Source of the DNA: Spirosoma terrae
Lineage (GTDB): Bacteria > Bacteroidota > Bacteroidia > Cytophagales > Spirosomataceae
NCBI RefSeq assembly: GCF_010435915.1
Contig: NZ_JAAFZH010000003.1
Span: 1 to 64,000 of the forward strand
DNA: 64,000 bases
Direction of reading: 5' to 3'
Below, one piece after another: positions 16,607 through 25,698 of this stretch. Within the stretch, counting starts at the first letter, position 1. Each line of letters starts with the position of its first letter. The notes under the pieces are model-generated. The model had not been told where the DNA came from. It made no database searches and saw only the letters and a program-made list of their open reading frames with translations. A program made the position numbers and the translations under genes.

Positions 16607-17071
16607 ATGGAAATTAATGCGGAGATGATTTGGCCACTTGTTGTTTTCGTTTTAGTGGCTGCGATAGGCATTCTGGGTGTGGTAATGGCGATACAGTCCT
16701 ACAAGCAACTCCTGTTCTATAAGGAGTTGAACCGCCGGGGGCAGACGGTTATGGGTAAAATAGTCAGAATAAGAACGGAATATGGCGGCTACGATTCGTC
16801 CGATACGTATTATCCGGTTTTCTCCTATCAGGTAAATGGACAGCATTACGAAGTGGAAGCGCATCCACTATTTTTTGAAAATTTTACGGTAGGTCAGGAA
16901 ATGCCGTTACGCTTTCTACCGGAAAGTCCAACCGAATACACCTGGCGAAAAACCCTGACGTTCAGTGTTATTCTAATTCTCGTTGGCGTTCTTTTAGCGG
17001 TTGGTAGCGTAGCTTTTCTCTATAAAATTGACCTTGTCAGTAAGCTGTTTCAAGTGTCAAATAATGGCTGA
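16607..17071 (+). CDS. DUF3592-like membrane protein
   Basis: This 154-residue protein starts at the ATG at 16607, preferred over an upstream in-frame Met at 16556 because the first membrane helix then sits at the N-terminus. There are two membrane spans (about residues 8-30, PLVVFVLVAAIGILGVVMA, and 118-145, VILILVGVLLAVGSVAFLY). Between them lies a soluble beta domain with GKIVRIRTEYGG, YYPVFSYQVNGQHYEVE and VGQEMPLRFLPESP. This is the DUF3592 pattern, a family of unknown function found across bacteria. It is a single gene, divergent from the enolase-like gene. Confidence 0.75.
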   Translation: MEINAEMIWPLVVFVLVAAIGILGVVMAIQSYKQLLFYKELNRRGQTVMGKIVRIRTEYGGYDSSDTYYPVFSYQVNGQHYEVEAHPLFFENFTVGQEMPLRFLPESPTEYTWRKTLTFSVILILVGVLLAVGSVAFLYKIDLVSKLFQVSNNG

Positions 17072-17222
17072 ATGGTAATTGTATTCGCTTGCTAGCTTGC
17101 GTATGAGCTACTAGCCGAGCCGTCGGTACTCTAAAATGATGATTTGTTACTGGTAAGTTAAATATGATAACAATACGCGTGGGCTGCCGGTTGATTAAAT
17201 ACAATAGGCAATTTTCAAGCTC

Positions 17223-17256
17223 AATAAGCCAGGGTGTTTATACGTCCTGGCTTATT
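17223..17256. terminator. AATAAGCCAGG hairpin
   Basis: The arms AATAAGCCAGG and CCTGGCTTATT (17223-17233 and 17246-17256) pair perfectly. It lies about 150 bp after the DUF3592 gene. A sister hairpin with nearly the same stem is at 17322-17349. Confidence 0.6.
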
Positions 17257-17321
17257 CGTGAATAGTCTTTTTGTAGGCTATTGGCGTAGTATAGATGATT
17301 ACAATGTTTAGGTTAGATAGG

Positions 17322-17349
17322 TAAGCCAGGCTCACTAGGGTCTGGCTTA
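17322..17349. terminator. TAAGCCAG hairpin, terminator of the HTH gene
   Basis: TAAGCCAG (17322-17329) pairs with CTGGCTTA (17342-17349). It sits 20 bp beyond the stop of the minus-strand HTH gene and repeats the stem of the hairpin at 17223-17256, so the pair may have arisen by local duplication. Confidence 0.6.
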
Positions 17350-17369
17350 TTTGTTAATGATCAATTAAG

Positions 17370-17669
17370 CTATTCTCCTCGTAGTCGATTTAAGGCGCGG
17401 GCACTCGCTTCAAAAGCGGCTTTTACGTCATTTCTCAAATCGATATTTTCTTTTAGATGACCCGTCAGAATATAGAGCAGGGGCAAATCGGGATAGGCCC
17501 TGCAGAGTGCTGATAGATGGACATCTTTCATGGAAGATACCCGGCCAATCATGATGTTATCCAGGGTTCCTTTGGCGATGCCAGAGGCTATCGACACCTC
17601 TTCGATGGAGACACCGATCCGTTTAAATTCCTGCCTCAGCCTACGTCGAATTTCAGGGTCGCTTTTCAC
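17370..17669 (-). CDS. Small HTH (XRE-like) DNA-binding protein
   Basis: This 99-residue protein looks like a single helix-turn-helix repressor: RRRLRQEFKRIGVSIEEVSIASGIAKGTLDNIMIGR (about residues 8-43) has the helix-turn-helix spacing of XRE-like regulators. The C-terminal half is helical (LRNDVKAAFEASARAL) and may dimerise. The 178-bp region to its right carries an 18-bp perfect palindrome and two half-sites, which is where such a regulator would bind to control itself and the divergent small gene. The family call is moderate because the turn is not canonical. Confidence 0.65.
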   Translation of the reverse strand: MKSDPEIRRRLRQEFKRIGVSIEEVSIASGIAKGTLDNIMIGRVSSMKDVHLSALCRAYPDLPLLYILTGHLKENIDLRNDVKAAFEASARALNRLRGE

Positions 17670-17727
17670 ACTTGTAACAAATTAAGAAGGTGAAAAAGTA
17701 GTGTTACTGAATAAGTTTTACGCAAAT

Positions 17728-17757
17728 CTAACAAAAAACACTTGCAAAAATTGTTAG
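17728..17757. promoter_or_regulatory. Two half-sites of the CTAACAAA/TTTGTTAG motif
   Basis: CTAACAAA at 17728-17735 and TTGTTAG at 17751-17757 face each other, about 30-60 bp left of the full palindrome. Together the three sites cover the divergent promoter region between the HTH gene and the small plus-strand gene. Confidence 0.5.
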
Positions 17758-17782
17758 TTATGCGTAATTTTAATACGAAATA

Positions 17783-17800
17783 TTTGTTAGACCTAACAAA
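17783..17800. promoter_or_regulatory. Palindromic operator candidate
   Basis: TTTGTTAG-AC-CTAACAAA is a perfect 8-bp inverted repeat with a 2-bp spacer, a typical footprint size for a dimeric XRE-like repressor. It lies 113 bp before the HTH gene and 47 bp before the small divergent gene. Confidence 0.6.
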
Positions 17801-17847
17801 ATATCGTCCACTATCCAAACAGAATTTATCGCTAAAACACGACTACT

Positions 17848-18072
17848 ATGCATCACTACGTTGAGCAGTTTCATGAAATTAATGGAATGGTATCGGGTCG
17901 AATTGATGTGAGCGAATGCCGGGCTACTCTCCGCAAATCCATCACACATCGGATTAAGTCAGAAAGCAGTCCGGGCTATAAAACCCGGCTGGTGAAGTGG
18001 GTAGAGCCCAAACAATGCTTTCCGCCCGTGCTCAGACATAGAGCTGAGTCAGTATCGGCTTTTAGTCGATAA
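17848..18072 (+). CDS. Small basic protein of unknown function
   Basis: This 74-residue protein starts with ATG and has no signal or membrane segment. It is rich in His, Arg and Ser (SGRIDVSECRATLRKSIT, GYKTRLVKWVEPKQ). I do not recognise a family. It faces away from the HTH gene across the palindromic operator, the usual place for the second gene of a small regulated pair. No strong ribosome-binding site is seen. It could be spurious, so confidence is moderate. Confidence 0.4.
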   Translation: MHHYVEQFHEINGMVSGRIDVSECRATLRKSITHRIKSESSPGYKTRLVKWVEPKQCFPPVLRHRAESVSAFSR

Positions 18073-18180
18073 GGGAGGCTTTGATCTTCTGGACCAACCT
18101 ACTGGAAGCGTAGTATTGGTAAGGCTGGTTTATTATACTGGTAGATTGGCGTAGTAACGTGCCAGGAGTGACGTAACAAA

Positions 18181-18221
18181 AAATCCCCGATTGACGCGAT
18201 TTATCCGTCAATCGGGGATTT
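18181..18221. terminator. 16-bp perfect hairpin with A/T flanks
   Basis: AAATCCCCGATTGACG (18181-18196) and its exact complement (18206-18221) flank a 9-nt loop. It sits 24 bp beyond the stop of the minus-strand M16 gene and can end transcription from both sides. Confidence 0.75.
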
Positions 18222-18244
18222 GGCTTGTAAAAAGGAGGGTTTAG

Positions 18245-19621
18245 TTAAAACCCGTCGGCTTTTATTTCTTTTTCAGTGATTGCACCATACTTTTTAACTT
18301 TCTCCCGAATCGTTTCGGCTTTGCCAATCAATACAAACTGAAGGTTATTTTTAGGGAAATACTGATCTATAATTTGTCGGGTTTTGGCCACGGTCAGGCC
18401 ATCTACGTTTTTCTGAAAATTATTGATGAACGACTCGTCGAAACCCAGACTAAACATATCCGTCAGCAGGTTGGCCAGCGAACCAGCAGACTCATAGTTC
18501 GGTGGGAAATCGGCCTTAACGTAATTCTTGGCCGATAGGAGCGTTTTTTCGTCGATACCCGTACGGTGCAGACTGTCGAGTACATGCAGGGCCATGTCGA
18601 TAGCCTCGGTTGTGGTGCTGACTTTGGTAAAGGTCGAAATGGCGAAAGTGCCACTATTGCGGTACGTACCAAAACGGCTGCCTGCTCCGTAGGTTAGGCC
18701 CGAGTTGACACGTAGCGCGTCGTTGAGCCAGGACGTAAAGCGGCCGCCCAGAATGGTATTCACGACTACCACGGGGATGTAATCCGGATTGTTCTGCGTA
18801 ATTCCCTTACCACCAATAAGGAACGTAGTTTCACGAGCATCGTCTTTGTTGACCAGCAGAACCCGGTTTTGACTGAAATTAACCGTAGGTTCGGTTAATT
18901 TCGGCGACGTAGCAGCGGCTGTTTTCCAGTTGCCAAACAGGTCGGTAATGCGCTTTTTCATCGCTGCTGTATTGAAATCGCCCACGATCGCAATGGCTGC
19001 CCGATCGGTGGTATAATTTTTCTGATAGAATTGTCGGGCATCGTTTGCCGTAATGGCCGAAACCGCTGATGGTGTACCCGAAACAGGATTCGCATAGGGG
19101 TGGTTTTCGAACACAAATCGATTGAAATACGAGTTAACAACCCCACGCGGACTTTCCTTTTGCTGGGTCAGTTGCAGTAATTGGCGTTGTTTGTATTTAT
19201 CGAACTCGGCCTGGTCGAAGGTTGGTTTTGTGATCACATCCTGGAGAATGTCGAAAAGCAAATCCTGGTCTTTTACGGCAAATGAGGCTGTGAGTTTGGC
19301 CACCTCTTTACCGGCATACGTATCGATGGAAGCACCTACGTATTCGGCTTTTTCTTCGAGCTGCGCCTTCGTATACTTCGAACTGCCAAACAGGAGTGCA
19401 TCGGCAGTCATGTTGGCCAGGCCGTAGCGGTTACCATCCTGAATGGCGCCAGCGTCAAAAACCGCCGATACGTTAATCAGGGGAACCTCATGTTGTTCCA
19501 TCAAATAGATGGTAAGGCCATTTTTGAGCTTGAATTTCTGATAGGGGGGGACTTTAAACGTCTGCGCCAGCAACGTTCCGTTGATAAGCAATGCCAGTAG
19601 CACCGCAGTTATAGATCTCAT
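18245..19621 (-). CDS. M16-family protein lacking the zinc motif (regulatory subunit)
   Basis: This 458-residue protein, starting at 19621, has the signal peptide MRSITAVLLALLINGTLLAQ. It has the M16 fold (KLKNGLTIYLMEQHEVPLINVSAVFDAGA, then a C-terminal TILGGRFTSWLNDALRVNSGLTYGAGSRF segment). The HxxEH zinc motif is missing: the matching place reads GLANMTADALLFG. Inactive M16 chains pair with active ones and help bind peptide, as in mitochondrial processing peptidase. The active partner is the gene directly upstream. The 67-bp gap suggests one transcript. An earlier start at 19669 is possible but would add residues before the signal peptide. Confidence 0.88.
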   Translation of the reverse strand: MRSITAVLLALLINGTLLAQTFKVPPYQKFKLKNGLTIYLMEQHEVPLINVSAVFDAGAIQDGNRYGLANMTADALLFGSSKYTKAQLEEKAEYVGASIDTYAGKEVAKLTASFAVKDQDLLFDILQDVITKPTFDQAEFDKYKQRQLLQLTQQKESPRGVVNSYFNRFVFENHPYANPVSGTPSAVSAITANDARQFYQKNYTTDRAAIAIVGDFNTAAMKKRITDLFGNWKTAAATSPKLTEPTVNFSQNRVLLVNKDDARETTFLIGGKGITQNNPDYIPVVVVNTILGGRFTSWLNDALRVNSGLTYGAGSRFGTYRNSGTFAISTFTKVSTTTEAIDMALHVLDSLHRTGIDEKTLLSAKNYVKADFPPNYESAGSLANLLTDMFSLGFDESFINNFQKNVDGLTVAKTRQIIDQYFPKNNLQFVLIGKAETIREKVKKYGAITEKEIKADGF

Positions 19622-19688
19622 TGATAAAGTCTTTTTAAGAAGTACGTTAGTGAGTGGGAGATGTGTCAAGACGACCTCCGGTGGGTAA

Positions 19689-21032
19689 TTAATTCGTTTT
19701 TACGGGGTTCGGTTTGGGCTCCGGAAGCAGATAGCCGACGGTACGATTGCGGGCGGTCAGGTAGGTTTTGGCGACGCGCTGCACATCTTCTTTCGTCACT
19801 TTTTCGTAGAGAGTCGGCGCTTCGTAGAGTTTCTTGTAATCGCCGAAAAACAACTCATACGTACCGAGCGAATTGGCTTTGCCGTTGATGGTTTCCATGG
19901 TATGGTAAAATTCCATCAGCTTCTGATTCTTCAGCTTTTGTAATTCAACGTCGGTAATTCCCTCGTTGACCACTTTATCGATCTGGTTCAACACCGACCG
20001 TTCCAGTTGTTCGGCCGTTACGTTACTGGCGGCAATGGCATAAACATAAAACAGATTTGGGTCGAAGGATTCGCCGAAGTTGGTGAATACGCGCGATGCA
20101 ATAGTTGAGTCAAGAACAAGCGATTTCACCAGTCGCGACGAATTGCCGCCACTCAATATGCCGCTCAACAGGTCGAGGGCGTAGTAATCTGGATGGCGCG
20201 CTTCGGGGGTATGATAGGCCATCAGAATATTGGGTGTGGCAATGTCTTTGTAGGTTGTAGCGCGCCGTTCGCCGTTTTGCGGTGGTTCCACCGTGCGGAG
20301 ACTATCGGGTAATTTCTGCGCCGGTATGGGTTCAATATATTGTTCGGCCAGTTTTTTGACCTGAGCTGCCGTTACGTCGCCAACGACCACCGCTACGGCA
20401 TTATTGGGCGAGTAATACGTCTTGAAGTATTTTTCCAGATCGGCCTGGGTCCATTTTTTAATGTCAGACTCAAAGCCAATTACCGGAAACATATACGGGT
20501 GCTCGACAAACGCTACCGACTTTACCAGTTCGCTCAAAACACGGTAGTTGCTGTTTTCCAGGCCGGTGCTACGTTCTGACAGTACGACGCCCCGCTCGCT
20601 TTCCACCATTTTGGGGTCGATGGCCAGATCGCGGATACGGTCCGATTCAAGATCGAAAATAGTTTCCAGCGCTCCACTTTGAAACCAGTCGGTGTAAACC
20701 GTAGTATTTTCGGTCGTGTAAGCATTGTTAGAGCCACCGTTGGCTTCCATGACACGGTCGAACTGTTTGGGACCGTATTTTTTGGCACCGTTGAACATCA
20801 TGTGTTCAAAGAAGTGCGATAATCCTGTGATGCCATGCACTTCATTGCGGGCTCCCACTTTCCAGAAGGTGTAGAAGTTGGCATTAGGGATCGAATGGTC
20901 TTCGAGCACCATGAATTTCATGCCATTTTTGAGCGTGAATGTCTGTACATCTTCTGGCTTGGGCTTATTCTGAGCCAGTGCAACACCTGCCAAAAGAATA
21001 GCTCCGGCAAGCAGCCCAATTCGTTTGTTCAT
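19689..21032 (-). CDS. M16-family zinc metallopeptidase, catalytic
   Basis: This 447-residue exported protease has signal peptide MNKRIGLLAGAILLAGVALA. The inverted zinc motif is intact: His73-Phe-Phe-Glu76-His77 in LSHFFEHMMFNG, with a third ligand expected about 76 residues later at Glu153 (VVLSERS). The C-terminal M16 half contains LLSGILSGGNSSRLVKSLV. It should act in the periplasm on peptides or unfolded proteins together with the inactive homologue encoded next. Confidence 0.92.
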   Translation of the reverse strand: MNKRIGLLAGAILLAGVALAQNKPKPEDVQTFTLKNGMKFMVLEDHSIPNANFYTFWKVGARNEVHGITGLSHFFEHMMFNGAKKYGPKQFDRVMEANGGSNNAYTTENTTVYTDWFQSGALETIFDLESDRIRDLAIDPKMVESERGVVLSERSTGLENSNYRVLSELVKSVAFVEHPYMFPVIGFESDIKKWTQADLEKYFKTYYSPNNAVAVVVGDVTAAQVKKLAEQYIEPIPAQKLPDSLRTVEPPQNGERRATTYKDIATPNILMAYHTPEARHPDYYALDLLSGILSGGNSSRLVKSLVLDSTIASRVFTNFGESFDPNLFYVYAIAASNVTAEQLERSVLNQIDKVVNEGITDVELQKLKNQKLMEFYHTMETINGKANSLGTYELFFGDYKKLYEAPTLYEKVTKEDVQRVAKTYLTARNRTVGYLLPEPKPNPVKTN

Positions 21033-21232
21033 GAGAATGGTTTATTAGATCTGAAAAAAGTACGATACGATGGATTTGACAATAAGGTTGCTGAATCGGC
21101 TTGAACGCTGATTGGTATGATTTTTAAGGTTTACTGTAGCTAAAATGGATTGTTACTACCTGTTCGTACGTGTATTAAAATCGCTATACGCCATAAGAGT
21201 CATAAAAATCAGCGGCCTATTGTGAAAGATGG

Positions 21233-22888
21233 TTAATTACCGGGATTCGTTGCACCAAAATAAACCATTTCAATTTTCTCGCCCGGTGGAATGACTGCTG
21301 ATCCGACTACGTGCGTGATTTCGAACTGTTGAATGATATCGATCCATTGCGGATGGCTTTTCATGGATACTCGATACGTCCGTATTTTACCGTCGTTCAC
21401 GACTGGAATAGGAACGTATTGTCCGTTGTAGGGGCGTTCTCCCCGTGGAAAACGTACCGCATTCTGCGTAGGGAAGGACGGGTCGATGGCATCGCCCTGC
21501 TGCCCATTCAATAACCAGACCAGGTTAAGTTGATTCTCAGGGCCGCTGTAACTCATCTGAATATACAGCGTGTCTATGTCAGACGCTTTCCAGCTCCCGG
21601 CGGGGGAGAGTAGTTTGGTGCCACGGGCATTAAGGGGGCCATTGTCCATTTTGCCGTCGTACGTAATTTTCCAGTTGTCGGTCTTGAAAGGCTCTTTCTG
21701 GTCATGTCCACCATCAAAAATATACCAGTTGTTACGTCCGTGCGCTACGTCGAACCGGAAGTCTGGTCGGGTTGAGCGGGGTTGGGTGTACGCAAATTCC
21801 CGAATCTGATTTTCAGTGCCGACCAGAATGGTGTATTCTTTCTCAATGATATTATCGCTGTCGAGCGGACTAAAAAGCCGGCCGCCCACGTAGGTATGCG
21901 TATCGCCACCTTCCCAGTTTTCCTTGGCCGTGCTGGCTCCCAGCAGATGGTTGACCCGATAATAATACGGTGCACAGAGACCAATATATCGATTAGTACC
22001 AATCTCAACGGCCTGCCACGGTTCGGTGATGTGGAAAGGGGTAAACTGCTGAGCAACCGGGTTACCATTCTGAATCTGTTCGATACCGTCGCTCGTTACG
22101 GTAGGGCCGAATGTGAACGGCGCAGAGCCGTTGTAGAAACGCACAGATCGGGCTCCGTTGATCATCATAAATGGCCATTCCTGCTCCATAAAGTCGTAGA
22201 ATGTTTTGTCGGGCCGCTGATGCGTCAGCCGGACTTTAACGTGTACTTTGTTGTCGTCGAGCCGAACCCATTGCTCGTAGAAGAATGGGAGCAGTCGTGC
22301 GTCCTGATGAGCCCACGAAAAGCACTGTACTTTCGTATAAACGTATCCGTTAATCAGTCCATGAAATAAGATAGGGGACGGATTCCCGCCGTCGTCGCCG
22401 GGCTGTAATGGGTTGTAGCCGATTCCTTTCCAGCGGGGTGAGTCGTCGGCAAACGAGCGTGGACCAGCGTAAGAAGCCAGTCCGGATTCGCGTCCTTTAT
22501 CACGAAAATTGATCAGATATTGCCCCGTAGTTTTGTCGTAAATCTGAATAGCGCCCCCATACTCTTTGCGGACTTCGAGCCGAAGCGTAGCCGATTCCTG
22601 AACGGTGGTGGACCCAATGGTTAGTCCCAGAATCTGGGTGCCGTTGTAGCTGAGCCAGTTAGCGGGCTGGTCGGGAACGGTGTAGGTGAACGGGCCAACC
22701 GTGGCGGAGGAAACCGTAGTCGCTGGAGGCAACGTAGTGACGGGCGGAGTGGTACCGTTGCCGTCGCCAGGACCTCCCCCTCCCCCGCCAATTACCGGAT
22801 CGGGGAGGGGGGCATCCTTACAATTCCATAGACCAACCAATAATACAGCGATCAGCAAAGCGGCACTAACAAAGGAGTTTTTTTTCAT
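21233..22888 (-). CDS. Exported lipoprotein of unknown function with Gly/Pro linker
   Basis: The 551-residue protein starts at 22888 (MKKNSFVSAALLIAVLLVGL), followed by Cys23 in WNCKDAPL. The Asn before the Cys is unusual for a lipobox, but a Cys-Lys-Asp sequence after it is common in Bacteroidota lipoproteins. A low-complexity linker (about residues 30-60, poly-Gly then TTPPVTTLPPATT) leads to a large beta-rich body with many Trp and Tyr. I see RLEVRKEYGGAIQIYDK and HVKVRLTHQRPD, as in supersandwich or lectin-like carbohydrate-processing domains, but do not recognise a family. Its divergent neighbour is a GH92 gene. Confidence 0.7.
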   Translation of the reverse strand: MKKNSFVSAALLIAVLLVGLWNCKDAPLPDPVIGGGGGGPGDGNGTTPPVTTLPPATTVSSATVGPFTYTVPDQPANWLSYNGTQILGLTIGSTTVQESATLRLEVRKEYGGAIQIYDKTTGQYLINFRDKGRESGLASYAGPRSFADDSPRWKGIGYNPLQPGDDGGNPSPILFHGLINGYVYTKVQCFSWAHQDARLLPFFYEQWVRLDDNKVHVKVRLTHQRPDKTFYDFMEQEWPFMMINGARSVRFYNGSAPFTFGPTVTSDGIEQIQNGNPVAQQFTPFHITEPWQAVEIGTNRYIGLCAPYYYRVNHLLGASTAKENWEGGDTHTYVGGRLFSPLDSDNIIEKEYTILVGTENQIREFAYTQPRSTRPDFRFDVAHGRNNWYIFDGGHDQKEPFKTDNWKITYDGKMDNGPLNARGTKLLSPAGSWKASDIDTLYIQMSYSGPENQLNLVWLLNGQQGDAIDPSFPTQNAVRFPRGERPYNGQYVPIPVVNDGKIRTYRVSMKSHPQWIDIIQQFEITHVVGSAVIPPGEKIEMVYFGATNPGN

Positions 22889-23117
22889 ACGTAGGAAGAC
22901 AAACGATGATTCTACACAGACTCTGGCATCTCCTGATTCGTTTGTTCGATAATTACTGGCAATAAAAATAGTGGCCCCGGTAAGGATTGCCAAACCCGGC
23001 CCAGTGTGAATAGGAAGGAATAGAGTAAACGGGCTCTAACGGCAGATCGGTAGGCGTTTCGGTTAGCTTTTCGTACCTTTTAGCCCTGATTGTCCGTAAA
23101 GAGTCTATTCGTAAAAC

Positions 23118-25406
23118 ATGATAAACGTTAGCCTTACCATCTTTTTTCAACTTCTCTGTCTCGTTGCCTTTGCTCAGCAAAACCTTGTTCCTTTCGTCCA
23201 TCCACTAATTGGGACCGAAAAAATGGGTCATACATTTCCGGGGGCTACTGTTCCATTTGGCGCTGTTCAGCTAAGTCCTGATTCGGATACGTTATCGTAC
23301 GAGTTCAACGGGAAGTATAACGGCAATGTCTACAACTATTGCGCGGGTTACAAATACGAAGACAAAACAATTGTTGGATTCAGCCATACCCATTTTAGCG
23401 GAACGGGCCATTCGGATCTGGGCGACTTCCTGATTATGCCTACGCAGGGCGCTCTGCAACTGAATCCGGGCGTAGCGTCGGACCCGAAAAGTGGCTATCG
23501 GTCGGCATTCTCGCACGCCAACGAAGTGGCCGAAGCGGGCTATTACAAAGTGAAGCTCGACGATCATAACATTACGGCGGAATTGACGGCATCGAATCGG
23601 GTTGGGGTTCATCAATACACGTTTCCCAAATCCGATCAGTCGCACATTATTCTGGATTTGACCCACGGTATTTACAACTACGACGATAAAGTGGTCTGGA
23701 CGTTCGTGCGGGTCGTGAACGATACGTTGATAACGGGCTATCGGCAAACCAATGGCTGGGCGCGCACCCGGACGGTTTATTTCGCTCTGTCGTTCTCGAA
23801 ACCGTTTAAATCGTACGGACAGAAGAATCTGGATAAAGCACAGGTCTACAAAGGGTTCTGGCGCAAGTTTGATCAAACCCGTAACTTCCCGGAAATAGCC
23901 GGTAAGCGTATTCGGATGTATTTTGATTTCGATACGGAGGAAGGGGAAAAGATAAAACTGAAAATGGCGTTATCGCCGGTTAGTCAGGAAAATGCGCTGG
24001 CTAACATGCGGGCCGAGGTACCTCACTGGAATTTTGATCAGGTGAAAGCCAACGCGCAGGCCGACTGGAATCGGGAACTGAACAAAATTCAGATCGATGC
24101 ATCGGACAAGGACAAGATTAACTTTTACACCTCGCTGTATCACACATTCGTCAATCCAACAACCTACATGGACGCTAATGGTGACTATAAAGGACTGGAT
24201 CAGGACATACATAAAGCGACTGGATTTACCAACTATACTACGTTCTCGTTGTGGGATACGTATCGGGCGCTGCACCCGTTCTTTAATCTGATTCAGCCGT
24301 CGCGCAATAGCGATATGGTAGAATCTATGATGAAGCATTATGACCAGAGTACGTTAAAAATGCTGCCAATCTGGTCGCATTACGCCAACGATAACTGGTG
24401 TATGAGTGGTTATCACAGTGTATCGGTATTGGCCGATGCAATTATAAAAGGTGTCTACAAAGGCGATGCGCAGAAAGCACTGGATGCCTGCATTGCTACG
24501 TCGAATCATCGCGATTACGAAGGAATTGGCGCCTATATCGACAAAGGGTATATTCCTGCTACGTTGAATGGTACGTCGGTGTCGAACACGCTTGAATATG
24601 CCTATGACGACTGGTGTATTGCGCAACTGGCGAAGAAACTGAATCGGCAGGATGTGTATGATACGTATCGCAAACGCTCCGAAAACTGGCAGAACGTGTT
24701 CGATAAATCGATTGGGTTTATGCGTCCTCGTCTGGATGACGGTACGTATAAAAAGGAGTTCGATGTATACAGTACACACGGGCAAGGTTTTATTGAAGGG
24801 AACTCCTGGAATTTTAGTTTTTTCGTGCCGCAGGACCCTGCTACGTTGGTGCAGTATATGGGCGGGGCAAAGAAATTTGCGGCTCGGCTCGATACGCTTT
24901 TTGCTATGAACCTGCCGGATAAGTTCTTTGCCGAAACGGAAGATATCACCCGCGAAGGCATCATTGGCGGCTATATTCATGGGAATGAACCGGCCCACCA
25001 CGTAGCGTATTTATACAACTGGGCCGGTCAGCCCTGGAAAACGCAGGAGCGTATTCGGATGATTCTCACTAGGCAATATAAACCCACGCCCGATGGGTTG
25101 GGAGGAAACGACGATTGTGGTCAGATGAGTGCCTGGTATCTATTTTCTTCGATGGGTTTCTATCCGGTAGCACCTGGATCGGACGAGTATTCGCTGGGTA
25201 GCCCTTCCGTCAAAAGTGCTCGTCTGCAACTCGAGAACGGTCAGACCTTTACGGTAGAAGCCATTAATCAGAGCGATAAGAATGTGTATGTGCAGAAAGT
25301 ACTGTTAAACGGCAAGTTGTTAACACAACCAGTTATCACTCATGCTGACATTCAGAAAGGTGGCAAACTGACGTTTTATATGACGAATAAGCCCGTGAAG
25401 AAGTAA
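23118..25406 (+). CDS. GH92 alpha-mannosidase, exported
   Basis: This 762-residue enzyme has a signal peptide (to about FAQQ). GH92 enzymes are calcium-dependent exo-alpha-mannosidases acting on N-glycans and mannans. Motifs seen are the N-terminal lectin-like domain with GHTFPGATVPFGAVQLSPD, GFSHTHFSGTGHSDLGD in the middle, the acid Glu624 in HGNEPAHH, and the base pair Asp665-Asp666 in GGNDDCGQMSAWYLFSSMGFYPV. The length matches the family. It is a single gene on the plus strand, not part of the sigma-controlled locus. Confidence 0.96.
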   Translation: MINVSLTIFFQLLCLVAFAQQNLVPFVHPLIGTEKMGHTFPGATVPFGAVQLSPDSDTLSYEFNGKYNGNVYNYCAGYKYEDKTIVGFSHTHFSGTGHSDLGDFLIMPTQGALQLNPGVASDPKSGYRSAFSHANEVAEAGYYKVKLDDHNITAELTASNRVGVHQYTFPKSDQSHIILDLTHGIYNYDDKVVWTFVRVVNDTLITGYRQTNGWARTRTVYFALSFSKPFKSYGQKNLDKAQVYKGFWRKFDQTRNFPEIAGKRIRMYFDFDTEEGEKIKLKMALSPVSQENALANMRAEVPHWNFDQVKANAQADWNRELNKIQIDASDKDKINFYTSLYHTFVNPTTYMDANGDYKGLDQDIHKATGFTNYTTFSLWDTYRALHPFFNLIQPSRNSDMVESMMKHYDQSTLKMLPIWSHYANDNWCMSGYHSVSVLADAIIKGVYKGDAQKALDACIATSNHRDYEGIGAYIDKGYIPATLNGTSVSNTLEYAYDDWCIAQLAKKLNRQDVYDTYRKRSENWQNVFDKSIGFMRPRLDDGTYKKEFDVYSTHGQGFIEGNSWNFSFFVPQDPATLVQYMGGAKKFAARLDTLFAMNLPDKFFAETEDITREGIIGGYIHGNEPAHHVAYLYNWAGQPWKTQERIRMILTRQYKPTPDGLGGNDDCGQMSAWYLFSSMGFYPVAPGSDEYSLGSPSVKSARLQLENGQTFTVEAINQSDKNVYVQKVLLNGKLLTQPVITHADIQKGGKLTFYMTNKPVKK

Positions 25407-25464
25407 GGGTCTTTGAAGACTAATCTGTAATTTGCGAAGAAGTGATTTGTAGAACGCTCTATGT

Positions 25465-25698
25465 ATGGAAAACCTGCTGAATCGAATAACAACCGATCCG
25501 GATATTTGCCACGGCAAGCCTGTAATTCGGGGCTTACGCTATCCCGTTGAAACAATGCTTGAGTTGATGGCATCTGGAATGACTCATCAGGAAATTTTAG
25601 ATGATTATGAAGATCTGGAAGAACAGGACTTACTGGCTTGTCTTCTGTTTGCGGCTCAATTGACAAAAGTAAAACACATTAGTCGGTTAGTTGCGTGA
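25465..25698 (+). CDS. DUF433-family antitoxin-like protein
   Basis: This 77-residue protein has the DUF433 pattern: NRITTDPDICHGKPVIRGLRYPVETMLELMASGMTHQEILDDYEDL. It is a short strand and winged-helix type domain found beside DUF5615 proteins, where it is thought to serve as antitoxin and repressor. Its TGA stop overlaps the GTG start of the next gene (25695-25698), so translation is coupled. Confidence 0.88.
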   Translation: MENLLNRITTDPDICHGKPVIRGLRYPVETMLELMASGMTHQEILDDYEDLEEQDLLACLLFAAQLTKVKHISRLVA

